Assembly: GCA_951640165.1 (NCBI GenBank)
Contig: OX621242.1
Location: forward strand, 21,324,001-21,388,000
Length of the DNA stretch: 64,000 bases
Origin: Pseudoips prasinana
Lineage: Eukaryota; Arthropoda; Insecta; Lepidoptera; Nolidae
Reading direction: 5' to 3'
This document shows, in pieces, positions 1 to 10,163 of this stretch. A program made the translations under genes and the position numbers. The notes under the pieces are model-generated. The model was not told the DNA's origin, did not search any database, and saw only the letters and a program-made list of their open reading frames with translations. Each line of letters begins with the position of its first letter. The stretch's first letter is position 1.

Positions 1-860
1 AGTAGTAGTATCTTGCAATGCTACATAACGTCAATACTACAGTACAATTGGAATCTATCATTCAATAAAAGTCATTTAACTGCATAGCCAACCAACAGAT
101 GCATTTGATTGATTCATAAATCATTCATCAGCACATGATAACTTTTATATGGCTGGATGAATCTGTTAGTTAAGATACTCGTAAACTATACTATACTATA
201 AATAAGGTGTAGCTTAAATAGTTAAATTAAGGAGCTTAATTTGCCTCTCAAACTTAAACAACTTACATCAATTAGCGATACGCGCGAAAAAAATTAAATC
301 ACATAGAAAAATGCCAAACTGCTATTATTTTACGCATAATCGCTTTTAATGATAAGGCCGCCTTGTAAAATATTGCTGTATGCATATTGTTCTGGTATTT
401 TCCTTATGCATAATAGTGTACTTTTCTTCTTCATAAATTAGTGGGGACGCTATTTTCTTATGTGGCTTTTCTGGAACTGATTTTACAATATACATCAATT
501 TATTTATTTTCTTGAACATGGTTACAATAGGTGTACAATAGTCTTTATTGATTGCAAAATGGAATAAAATAGTATCATAAAAATGGCCGGTAGTGTTTCT
601 TATCGCTCTTATCGCCTCTATCTGCGATTCCACACAAATGTAATATTTTAACGGAATAAATGACTATTGATTTTGATTTTGATTTCTTACAGAATGAAAA
701 AGGGTAATAAAGTGAAAAAAATTAGTAAAAGAAAAAGATATAGTAAACATTCAATGGTTACCTTCTATCTGTTAGTTTCATGGGTAAATTGCTCTTAAAT
801 TTTGTCCGATATGGATTTTACACGTTGTGGGTACATTTAATTACTTACTTATTGGAACTA
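1..860. other. AT-rich intergenic DNA, nothing recognised
   Basis: No gene or repeat is recognised here. A 95-codon open frame on the minus strand (346-633) has no motif I know and no clear splice context, so it is not called as a gene. Confidence 0.5.
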
Positions 861-1490
861 TTCATTTCTAACTCCTCCTTTCTTTCTTTCTGATAATAAT
901 AATAACAGCTCACTTAGGACCCTTAAATTGATCCTCGGTGCTTTTGCAGCTGACTTTTCTAGTTGCAAATCTCTCATTTTATGAGGCTATTGCCTTTTTA
1001 CATCATTCTGTCTCCCGCTTTGCTCTGGAGGGAAGTGGAACTATTCATTTTCTAAACCTCCTTTTTTCTCTTTCTGATTAAATTCGTTGCGGGATCCAAG
1101 ACAGTTAAAGCCATTCCCTGGGACATGCCTGAGCCTCACCGCTCAGTGTCATTTCATTGTGTGCCGCTGTTGATCCTGGCTTACAGGAGTTGCAATGGTG
1201 GGTAAGAGGGAGGGACTACTTACTTATCATATGGGCAGTGGTAACCCTAGTGCCAGAGTTATTCGAACCGCCCAGTAAGCCTTTGACATGGCGTTACGAC
1301 TGTTATCTAATGACTACAACCGGAATCGACAGCTTAACGTGCCCTCCGAAGCATGGAGACGCTCAGAAATTAAACCACTTTGGTGGTCACCCATCCATGG
1401 ATTGACCGCGAGCCTAGTTGATGAACGTCGCCGATCGCTTACGGACCGGTGAGAGTATCTACCTATGAGAGCCTGATGATGATGATGGGT
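861..1490 (+). repeat. suspected degraded moth interspersed repeat
   Basis: Two related C/T-rich segments start near 864 and 1037, each preceded by ggaactattcat. They are followed by a GC-richer stretch that includes ttaacgtgccctccgaagca, a phrase typical of moth repeats, and a short gatgatgatg tail at 1476-1486. An open frame at 1157-1405 lies inside this stretch and looks incidental. I infer a decayed mobile element but cannot name it. Confidence 0.4.
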
Positions 1491-1618
1491 ATATTAAATA
1501 GGAACCCGTGATAAAAATATTTTTTCATACATATTCTATCTAAATTCAAGTTCTCTATAATAGCGTGTTGCTGGTGTGTGGTGACGGCATAGAATATCAT
1601 TACTCTATCTTATCCCCA

Positions 1619-1812
1619 GGGGGGCGTGGAAATCGTCCCGAGGGAATACCTACCAGAGAATGGGCAACAGCGTTTTTCTATGAACTATGACCATCACACT
1701 GCGATCGCCAACCCCTCTGCCAAGCGTGGCGATTACGGCATATCCCCCCATTCTTTGGGGAGGTTTTTGTCCAGCTGTGAACGTACTTTGGCTGACATGA
1801 TGATGATGCTTG
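1619..1812 (+). repeat. RTE-tailed short repeat, + orientation
   Basis: The right end reads gaggtttttgtccagctgtg, then ggctgacatgatgatgatg. This is a decayed form of the moth RTE LINE 3' terminus (gaggcctttgtccagcagtgg plus a GAT/ATG tail). Its body (cctaccagagaatgggcaac) is shared with the antisense copy at 40,248-40,432 and partly with that at 46,122-46,285, suggesting a short non-autonomous family mobilised by RTE. Confidence 0.6.
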
Positions 1813-1859
1813 TTAACTATTAAAATCCTTAAAATAAATTCAGTAAATAATTTCACCGG

Positions 1860-2098
1860 TCACCGTAGCCTAGTTGGTAGTGCTCCTGCCTACGAAGCTG
1901 GTGGTTCTGGGTTCGAATCCTGGTAAGTGCAAATATTTGTGTGATGAGCACGAATATTTGTTTCTGAGTCATGGATATTTTCTATGTATTTAAGTATTTA
2001 ATATCGTCGCCTGGTACCCATAGTACAAGCTTTGCTTAGTTTGGGGCTGGGATGATCTGTGTGACATTGTCAAGATATTATTATTATTATTATTATTA
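1860..2098 (+). mobile_element. tRNA-derived SINE, + strand
   Basis: The head looks like a tRNA gene: an A-box-like tagcctagttggtagtg near 1866 and a B-box ggttcgaatcc at 1910-1920. A non-tRNA body follows (aatatttgtgtgatgagcac, a phrase common in moth SINEs), and the element ends in an (att)n run at about 2080-2098. It is a SINE rather than a tRNA gene because the 3' half of the cloverleaf is missing. Confidence 0.75.
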
Positions 2099-2389
2099 AT
2101 TTCGTCGTAAAATTAGTAAAGCAGTGCGGTACTTCGTTAAGTGTTTGGTTGCAGTCAAATTTGATTCCATATTATAGGTGAGTTCTTTTTAAATAGACCG
2201 CGCGGGTTGCAGTTGTATGGGTACAGATGTACGAGAATGGACCGACACACTTTTCTAGGGATTGGATACCTACCTTAACGCGTACATTTTAGCCCTCTGC
2301 GTTTTACCAACGAACTATTATAACACTCATCCTAAATTGGGACATCAGACACTTATACCTAAATATGATTATAGTATAGGTGGATTTCT

Positions 2390-2545
2390 AGCATTGCGGA
2401 TGCTCAGTGTAGAGCGGGGGTACTGGCGAGATCGTTCACGAGTACCCAGAGCCCCCGCTAGAAGCACTGTGAGCCTGGCTACCGTGGTGGTTTTAGTGGG
2501 TTGAGCCCTACACGTCGTGCGATTTGAGCATTTCCGCCACGTAAA
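2390..2545 (+). repeat. suspected repeat fragment
   Basis: A GC-rich island in AT-rich DNA containing gtggtggttttagtgggttg and a closing A-run. The composition contrast and phrasing suggest the 3' end of a retrotransposon. The family is not identified. Confidence 0.3.
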
Positions 2546-4060
2546 AAAAAGGTGGATTTCTAGCTACTGAAGATCATGAATATAAATACTATGAATACCT
2601 AGTTTCTGAATCCGTATATTGCGTGAGGACGCGTTTTGTGAAAAGAGACACGACAAAGTTATTTTTATTCGCATTCTTTATCGAGACGAAATGTATAGAA
2701 TAAGCGACTGAGCGGTCATTACCCAGTGACTTGTTCCTAATTAATCATCTTCTATGGAAATAAATTTAACTCCTTTATCTTTAAACAATAGCACAACTTT
2801 CTAATAGCTTTTGGTTTAGATTTCTTAAAAATATCTAGGCAGATTGTTGACATGTCTAACCATTAATGTATTATGCTGTAAGATAAGTTATGTAATCTCT
2901 AGATACGAGTTAACAATATATATTTTAATTTACTATGCTTAATCATGTAAATATACTTTAGTTAGTAACAATCAGTCTGAATTCATAATTTATCTAAAAA
3001 TTATGAATTGAGACTGATTGTTAATAGATTACTATATTAAACCATCAATCTATTAACAATCAATCTGACAATCAGTCAGTATACAGTTCATTTCATACAT
3101 AATCATATTTTGGTTCGTTATTAGGTACACACGTCATATCCTGATGTATCATACAATTTCTAAAAGCCCTTGACTAGAACTACGTCACGCCATATAACAT
3201 CTAGACGTCTTATACAACACAACTCTACATTATGAAGTACAATAAAACAATATGATAAGGACAGAAACATGATTGGTATCGTGCATTCGTGCCCATTCTC
3301 CCCTGGATTCCAATTCAACTCGTTTGACGGTAGTTAACCCTTACCCAGGCCTGACTGTCACTTATTTCCAGTGGTTTATTGACCTTATAAGAAAGGAATA
3401 AGGTTGAAATTGAAGTGGTCCCGCACATTCCATAGCCTGGCTAAGGATTAAATCTATGGATTCCGTTGAAGGGTTGAAGTATAGATATATTGTGCATATA
3501 AACAATGTATAATTAAAATATAGCAAATCCTTCAAATTGTTTGTTTAAAAGTTATTTTTTTGGCACCATAAAAAGATTCGGACATTTAAGTATTTTGTCT
3601 TGTTTGTTTGGGTTATGTAAAGTTTATGTTGCGAACACACTTGTGATTTTGTGTGATATTTTAAGTTTATTTTATTTCAAAAGTATTTAGCAAGTTATTT
3701 TAATTTCACGTCTTTCTTTCCAATAGAGCCCTTTTAAAACGAGATAGCTCGTTATGACAACGAAGAGCAATGACCTCTCAATTGTGCCAAAACGATATAA
3801 TTTTGACATAATTAAAGATGAAAGAATTTTTAAACATAAATACACGAACTATTTGTGTGTGAGGAATGAAATATTAACTTTTGGCTTCATTTGGCAGTTA
3901 TAATCAACATATTTTAATTAAATTACCAAACAAATTACTTTAGATTTAATTTCAAAATAATACAACAGATAGTAACTAGTGAAATAAAGTCAAGTAAAAA
4001 GTCAAAATCAGTTGATACCGATAAAATTACGTTGTCCCCAGAGGGTCCAGTACCTCTAAT
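2546..4060. other. AT-rich intergenic DNA
   Basis: No gene is supported. The only structured part is a compact inverted repeat at 2967-3022, listed separately. Confidence 0.5.
2967..3022. repeat. short near-perfect inverted repeat (hairpin)
   Basis: Two 24-bp arms (2967-2990 and 2999-3022) are reverse complements with one mismatch and an 8-nt loop. The outer end of each arm reads aacaatcagtct on its own strand. It could be a tiny MITE or foldback. A further diverged aacaatcaatctg occurs just downstream at about 3055. Confidence 0.6.
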
Positions 4061-4093
4061 GGATAGGCTTTTCTTATTCGGCTATTAACTTAC

Positions 4094-4259
4094 CAACAGC
4101 TGTAACGAGGCCCCATAGTCTCGCTAAAGGCTGCAGCAAATCCCATAGTCTTGAAGCCACCGACTTTTTCGGAGGCCCTGCCCGTCTAGGTTGAAGTCTA
4201 GAAGTGCTTTGAGTCTGAAGGGCCACCTCCGGATCAGATTTACTTGCCGTCACACTCAT
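4094..4259 (-). CDS. possible first coding exon of an unidentified gene
   Basis: On the minus strand an ATG at 4259, with G at -3, opens a frame of 55 codons plus one base and ends at a strong donor, TTG|GTAAGT, at 4094. The predicted peptide starts MSVTASKSDPEVALQTQSTS. A basic proline-containing stretch (LQPRRAGPPKK) follows, then a hydrophobic, tryptophan-bearing segment (LWDLLQPLARLWGLVTAVG). A stop codon lies in frame 11 codons upstream of the ATG. I do not recognise the protein. The remaining exons would lie below 4094 or outside the window, and I could not find one. The donor quality and biased composition set it apart from random frames, but it could still be chance. Confidence 0.3.
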
Positions 4260-4283
4260 TGCCAACTCATTCCCGGAATACAA

Positions 4284-5510
4284 TATACGTCAAATAATTG
4301 TACGCAGTTGGTTTCACAAAAACACTGGCATAGTTTCTTTCTATAACAATTTAACCAATTACAGTCATTTTATAACGCTAAAATTAGAATTACTTTCACC
4401 CATTTCATTCAGCTACTAAATGAAATTCTAGCATTTATTTCACTCAATTGTCTCACTTTTTAAATGTTATTGAAATAAATTTGAAACATAGACTCTTATC
4501 AAAATCAATGTTTACAAATCACAGAGCAGTCACACAATTATATCAAACACAGCTTGGCTCTCTGCCCGGGTACCAAAATACCTCACCACCTTGAATATAC
4601 GACCTATATTTAATAATATTTTGAATCTATAAAATTAATGAAATCGTAAATAAATTGAGAGCTCAATGAGTAAAGGTTTCCCATAGTTGAAAAATTAATT
4701 AATTGATTAACTTCAATCTCTTTCGCACCGTATAAAAATGTTCCCAGTTTTCCGTTGCGGGAAGCGCCGAGACCGTATCGTTGGACGCGACCATACGCCG
4801 CAAAGTATTGCAAGAAACTAAAGCAGAAATGGCAGAAAGCAAATGCCTACCCCACTAATATGTTGAATGTAATGCCAAGCTCTCGCGTTTATTATACGAG
4901 ATGTACAAGAAACTTGCCGCGTCTCAATATCTCCCCTTTTTAGTAATACTGTTAGGTAGCTCCATAGCTAAGAAAGATTAAATGAATTTTTATTAATAAA
5001 CTATGGAATTAGAAAACAATGGTAAACATTTTTATTAAAAAAACTTATTTTTTGTTTATTCTTTGTATGTTTCCGAGAAACCTATTCACATTCAAAATAT
5101 ATTTGCTTTTGCATGTTTACCGCCCGACTGAAAACTAAAATATTTTAAATAAATTGTCATTGTCATCATATCATTATATGTCCATTCGACACCCAAAATT
5201 ATATTCTTTCTTTTGGCCATTAATGTAGTATAGATTAATTATTACGTATATCACTTACTGTACTCACTACATCATGTTAGTTTCGGAATAATAACAAAAA
5301 GTTTACATACCCACCTTGGATTTTTATTCCCGCCAAAATTGTACCCCATCGAAGGAAAATGTGGTGGGTGCATGCAAGTACATATGTACTTGTAAATATT
5401 TTGAGTTGAATTTAAATAATGTACTCCAGGCCTAATTTCGGCTACGGCGGCCACTCTCAATGGAGACTAGCCATCTACGCAGAACATATTATAGTGCACA
5501 AGTGTGTGCG
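4284..5510. other. AT-rich intergenic DNA
   Basis: No gene or named repeat is recognised. Short open frames at 4610-4813 (-) and 4755-4943 (+) lack motifs and splice context. Confidence 0.45.
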
Positions 5511-5559
5511 CAAACACAGGGGCACTTTTTCTATTATATCACTCTCATAATCCGATGGG

Positions 5560-5785
5560 ACGACTAGCGACACGACCGGAAAGAGGTCAGGTACAGATCT
5601 AACGGCTTTACGTACTCTCCGAGGCACGGGGGTATAATACCGCCACCTCCTAGACTTCGAGCCGATATTGAGAAATTATCTTTACGGAAATATCTCAAAA
5701 TTACTTTTCGGCCCGTCCCGGGATTTGAACCCAGGACCTCATTATCTGCGGTTGAACACGCTACCGCTAGACCAACGAGGCAGTT
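5560..5785 (-). mobile_element. tRNA-headed SINE, minus strand
   Basis: Read on the minus strand, 5705-5782 looks like a tRNA: an A-box-like region (plus strand ctaccgctagaccaacga) and a B box (plus strand gggatttgaaccc). The body continues to lower coordinates with the common moth repeat phrase tactctccgaggcacggggg. It is classed as a SINE because the tRNA-like part runs into a repeat body. Confidence 0.65.
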
Positions 5786-5840
5786 ACAGTATTAACAAAC
5801 ATGCCTCAGTATATTGATATTATCTATACATATAATAAAA

Positions 5841-6129
5841 TCGTAGGAAAGTCAAAACGGTACATTGAATATTTTTTTTAAATGATACTTGGGGCGTGAT
5901 CTACAATCGATATCGAAGCCAAAAATATAGTTTTTAGAATTTTTGTTGTGTGTCTGTATGTATGTCCGGGCTAAACTAAAAAAGTACTGCATGGATTTAC
6001 TTCAAAATTTAGATGAATTACTAAGAGGTCGGGTCAACATATAGGCTACATATTATCACGCTATCACCTACGGGGGAGGACCTGTGGTATATAAAATTTA
6101 ACGCGGGTAAAACCGCGGGGTACTGCTAG
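5841..6129 (+). mobile_element. short non-autonomous Helitron-like element
   Basis: It begins TC after an A and ends CTAG before a T at 6129/6130, preceded by a GC-rich hairpin-prone end (accgcggggtactgctag). The body has the moth phrases tgtctgtatgtatgtccg and ataggctac. These ends fit Helitrons, which insert between A and T and have no terminal inverted repeats. No protein is encoded. Confidence 0.55.
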
Positions 6130-6539
6130 TCCTAAATAAATTGAAACAACTATGAGCAAAGTCCAAAAACCAGACTCGCAAACTAGTATAAGGTTTGATG
6201 AACTGATGACTCTTTGTTGTTTATGACAAATACCTTCGGCAGAAGACAGCTAGATGCAAAGGGTCCACAGAGCTTGTGCAACGTCCTAGCGCACAAATTC
6301 AATATCCAAATATTCCCGCATTAACGAACTAAGTACTTATTACAACAAATTGACCTGTTGTTATTCCTATCTTTCTAGTTCCCTCTTTCTTCGTCTTCGT
6401 CCACTCCGTGCCAGGTCGCTTGGAAGAAATTACATTAACGATAAGACCACCCATTATAACTAATTAATGTTCCTAAATTTTAATTTTACGGTACTTACTC
6501 TATGGTGAATATAGGTGAACAATAATAGCTCTGTGTTAT

Positions 6540-6792
6540 CTCTATATATCAATCAATTGAGATTCGTTAGTCTCGCTAAAACTCGAGAACGGATGAACGG
6601 ATTTATCTTATCTTGGTCTTCAAATGTTCGTGGAGGTCTAGGGAAGGTTTAAAAGGTGAGAAAAATTCGAATTATTGCCGGGAAAACCCTAAAAACAGCC
6701 CCTTTCTTTTCCCATATAAACGTGTTCTAAAACAAAAGTTTAGGTATTTTATTTATCGACTGAGACAGTACGAAGTCTGCCGGGTTAGCTAG
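6540..6792 (+). mobile_element. short Helitron-like element
   Basis: The 3' end is gccgggttagctag followed by T, and the body has ctcgagaacggatgaacgga, a phrase found in the Helitron-like elements of moth genomes. The 5' end is approximate (tctctatatatc near 6540). Confidence 0.5.
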
Positions 6793-7049
6793 TAAATGAT
6801 AAAGTAAATTTGAATTTAGAATATCGTGTGCATTAAGTTTGTGAATTCAAAACATCAGTAAACCTAATTACTTCTACCTCCATGGTGCCGAATTATTCAT
6901 ACAACTTTTTTAATTTATTAAAAACAAACTCGGAACCTTCTTGGTGTACTTACTTTTTTAATTTGTTTCGCGCAACATGTCATTACACTCGACTTAAAAA
7001 AGTAACTGTAGCCACGTTACTTTAAGTTTTTCTTAAATATACCTAAGTG

Positions 7050-7193
7050 GCCTATTGATCTGTAATACAGGTTCTATAAGAAACCTACTTCAGACACCAG
7101 CTCTCACAAAGGAATATGTATAGATATCAATTTAGTTGTAAGCATTGTAACTACCTTTGTGGAGAAATAAAATAAATTATTATTATTATTATG
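7050..7193 (+). repeat. LINE 3'-UTR fragment ending in (att)n
   Basis: The end of the fragment reads gtaactacctttgtggagaa then ataaaataaa and a short (tta)n run at 7178-7192. This is the look of moth LINE 3' tails with short-repeat ends. No coding remnant is visible. Confidence 0.4.
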
Positions 7194-7284
7194 TATTGTT
7201 ATAATTTAGATACCGTCCTGTAATACTTACATATCATAATATAGTAATTAATACCTAAACTGAAATAACAGTATTTATAATAAG

Positions 7285-7495
7285 ATATGTCATTTTCTCG
7301 CTGAGGTGTGATGAAAAGTTTGGTGTTGCATTCGAGTGCAAAAGATTTTTCACCTCGTGCTCTTTGATATTTTCGCTAACGCTCAGGATTCTTATTTTTT
7401 AAGCACTTGCTGCGCTCGTATTTCAATTATAGCATCCTTCGCTTATAAAAATTGAGCTCGCGGTTAAAAAGCAATTTTGCACTCTTGTATAACAA
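7285..7495 (+). repeat. interspersed repeat, family copy A
   Basis: It carries cattttctcgctgaggtg, a cgagtgcaa segment, cacctcgtgctctttgat, and cgctaacgctcaggattc. The same blocks occur in reverse complement at 30,395-30,530 in a CCAR1 intron, so this is one dispersed family. The class is unknown. Confidence 0.55.
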
Positions 7496-7597
7496 ATAAC
7501 TATTACACGATAGTTCTTGATATCTGTCATTACCATGGTAACCGTTGTTAATTTAATTCGTTAATTTTAATAATATGGACCTGCATTACTTATTTCA

Positions 7598-7795
7598 TCT
7601 TCATGAACATATCAGTCGAAAACGTCCGCAGCTGGACAAACGCCTCCCCCAAGGATTTCAACGATGGCCGTTACTACGCAGCCCGCATCACTGCTGCCCA
7701 CGCGACACTTCTCCCGATTCTTGGGAGCCATTCGAGGACCGTTCTGCTCCAGCGGGCTACGGTTCTACAACCTATAAGCCCCACCCACTGGTTTT
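7598..7795 (-). mobile_element. RTE LINE 3' fragment, minus strand
   Basis: It reads in antisense like other RTE ends in the window: atatcagtcg, then gcagctggacaaacgcctcc, then ccattcgaggaccgttctgc, and a last block that matches the end of the RTE ORF. It is a 5'-truncated dead copy. The small + strand open frames over it are shadows. Confidence 0.6.
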
Positions 7796-7799
7796 AATT

Positions 7800-8840
7800 A
7801 GCTAAAGACATACAAAAGCTTGTAATTATTTAATTAAACCATGTTTGAAGGAATAGTTAATTACAATACATACCTAATTAACTGTAGATAAGTAGGTATG
7901 TAAAGGTGGGTGGTTAGATCTATGATTTTTATTGAACCATTTAGAATTAACATTTAATTTATTTATGATAGTAATGATTAAGTTAATTACCAAACTATTA
8001 CACTAACTCATCAACCTAAACCTCACGAGATAATTGAAAAAACCGTAGAGGAAGTAAATAGAAACGTCTAAGTACTAACTAATCGCTTGGTCCATAAACA
8101 ATCACCCAGAATTTCCCATATAAAATGACAAAAAAACATAATAGGCATACTATACTGACTCTTCGAAAGACGATGAACTCTATATACTTAGATATATTTT
8201 TGTACAAGTCAACAAACAACAATCGGCTCACCTGAAAGCAAGGATTAACATAGCCTATGGACACTTGCAAGACTGAGGGCATCACTCGAGCAATGTCGTT
8301 TAGAAATGGGATCCCACTCTACAGCTTCAACGCGTGTAAGGAATTTTCGCTGAAATCATGCCGTGCAAGGTATGTGCAGATGAAATTCCTGGCGGTGGCG
8401 AAAGGTGGCATGATAGAAAGTGATTATGTGCATCACAAGCATAGTTAGTTTTGACGTACTGATTGACAGAATGACTGATTTACCGACTAAAGTTCTGAGT
8501 GGTGGTAATTTTACGCCAGTTTTGATAGCTCACGTAAAATTAAGGTATCTGACGGAATGGATAGTACTTAATTTAATAACTAATATTACACAACTGTTAA
8601 ATACAGAAAAATAATAAAATGAATTGTATAAATTTAAGTGCAGGTGGGAATTGATCCGGCCCCATGTGCGTTAATCGATTCGCAACCACACCGTGGTTCT
8701 CAGACTCGAATTATACAATCCATTCTATATTTTCTTAGCGCACTTTAACGCCATCTTATCGAAAACGTAGTTAGTTAGTAAGAGGTACAGCACCGTACAT
8801 TTCTAATTTCCGATTCAAAGAGAGATTCTGATAATTAAAC
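7800..8840. other. AT-rich intergenic DNA with a possible tRNA-like relic
   Basis: No gene is supported. A tRNA-like stretch in antisense near 8640-8700 (gggaattgatccggcccc) may be the head of an old SINE. Small open frames at 8079-8285 (-), 8257-8448 (+) and 8420-8614 (+) have no recognisable content. Confidence 0.4.
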
Positions 8841-8844
8841 TGGC

Positions 8845-8960
8845 CTGTAGGTCTAGTGGTTAATGACCCTGTCTGCTAAGCAAGTTATCGTGGGTTCATT
8901 CCCCACCCAGTAATAATTGTGCATCATCACACTGGTCTTTGTGTAATGAGCTCAATTATT
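8845..8960 (+). mobile_element. tRNA-headed SINE fragment, + strand
   Basis: A-box-like gtctagtggttaatgac is followed by gtgggttcattccccaccca as a decayed B-box arm, then the SINE body phrase tgtgtaatgagctcaattat. It is shorter and more decayed than the SINE at 1860-2098. Confidence 0.55.
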
Positions 8961-8965
8961 TGTGC

Positions 8966-9200
8966 GATCATCAGATGATGATACATAGGCCCGACCAAAA
9001 GATTTCCACAATGGAGATGTGTCGATAATTTTGAGGGAAATGCCAGAAACGCCACGCATGCAGACGGGGCGTACGTAGAAATACGCTGCTGCCCCTTCTC
9101 TGAGAGACTTTCCCACGGGACAACTTCTACGCCACCGCGAGATGCGATGGGGAGGTGATATTCTTTGCCATCAGCCACGCAGCACACTACATAATACGAA
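8966..9200 (-). repeat. RTE-tailed short repeat, minus strand
   Basis: It starts with atcagatgatgatacatagg and aaaagatttccacaatggag, the antisense of an RTE end. The body (agaaatacgctgctgcccct) shares the block seen in the copies at 1619-1812 and 40,248-40,432. It directly abuts the MITE at 9205. Confidence 0.5.
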
Positions 9201-9204
9201 TGTA

Positions 9205-9338
9205 CAGACGCCAGCACATCCAGCTACCCCAATCTGTCAAATTTCTTTTATAGATTTTCAACTTTATCACAAAAGCATAAGGTTCACTTTAATTGGGTAA
9301 ATTTGACAGATTGGGATATCTTGATGCGCTGGCGTCTG
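9205..9338. mobile_element. MITE with TA target duplication, copy 1
   Basis: Long terminal inverted repeats start cagacgccagcacatccagc and end in the complement (gatgcgctggcgtctg), with TA on both sides (9203-9204 and 9339-9340). Stems of about 45 bp flank a central loop. A second copy of the same family is at 46,916-47,028. TA duplication fits mobilisation by a Tc1/mariner-type transposase. Confidence 0.75.
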
Positions 9339-9726
9339 TATTTAGAAATATATAAGTAGGTATGTTTACCAGTTGACTGATTGCCATAGTACAGACTCTG
9401 CCTAATTTGGCATCAGATGCCACGATATTAATTTATATAAAAAAAAACAATGGGATTGGATATGGTGTAAAGTTTACTAAAATTAATCAATTTAAATTAT
9501 TCTATTTAAAGTAAAAGAAATCAAAAGATGGCATTCTCAACTATCTACTTTCGAGAGTTCATGTGAGAGCCGAATCTTAAAGGGAAGGACTCCTAGAGGA
9601 ATACTACAATCCTACAATAATGATTACTGGTATTTGTTGACTTATTCAAGACTAGCGGCCCGTCCCGGCTTCGCACGGGTGGACATTTATTTTTTAATAA
9701 TTTTGGCATAAACGTACAGGACTTAC

Positions 9727-9954
9727 CTAAATAATTATGTATTTAACGATAGTCTCATCTTTCAGTTCTGAAATTGAAGCTTCTCTTAGAGTAATTTCCA
9801 ATTGATTATCATTTTCCAGCAAACCTCTATTTCGGCAAGCGGCTTGGTAAGTTTCTTTAGTAACTCCGTCAACTTTTTTAAGTCCTGAAACGTGTACGTA
9901 CGAGGCCCAACACTCGTACGTACATGTTGAAGTAGTACCCTGAGGTAAAACCAC
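9727..9954 (-). pseudogene. Helitron helicase fragment
   Basis: A 75-codon open frame contains VDGVTKETYQAACRNRGLL followed by ENDNQLEITLREASIS. This matches the region of Helitron PIF1-type helicases that reads roughly tYkeACr.lGLLeND..W...L.eA. Only this piece survives. No Walker A motif or Rep domain is present, and the element cannot encode an active helicase. It sits inside the Helitron-like element and in the same orientation, which supports both calls. Confidence 0.6.
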
Positions 9955-10163
9955 CGACTGGGACTCTTCCCTACACTCCGGCCCCGGCGGTCCGGCGCGT
10001 CACGGTGGCGGCGTAGCGGCGAATAAATTCTATTAAACTCGTAACATCTTTCGAATGAAATGTCTGATTTTAATAAACTAAAAAGTTATTTAAAGGTATT
10101 TTAACAGCCTTGCCCGAGAAATCATTTATTTAGGTAAGGATTAAGTTAAAGGTATAAATATTA

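Noticed and set aside
346..633. 95-codon open frame, minus strand
   Set aside because: No recognised motif, no convincing splice sites or neighbours. Kept only as a note.
1861..1935. tRNA genes (also at 5705-5782, 8845-8915, 46,545-46,600 and 48,100-48,170)
   Set aside because: Each has an A or B box but no complete cloverleaf, and each runs into a repeat body, so they are SINE heads.
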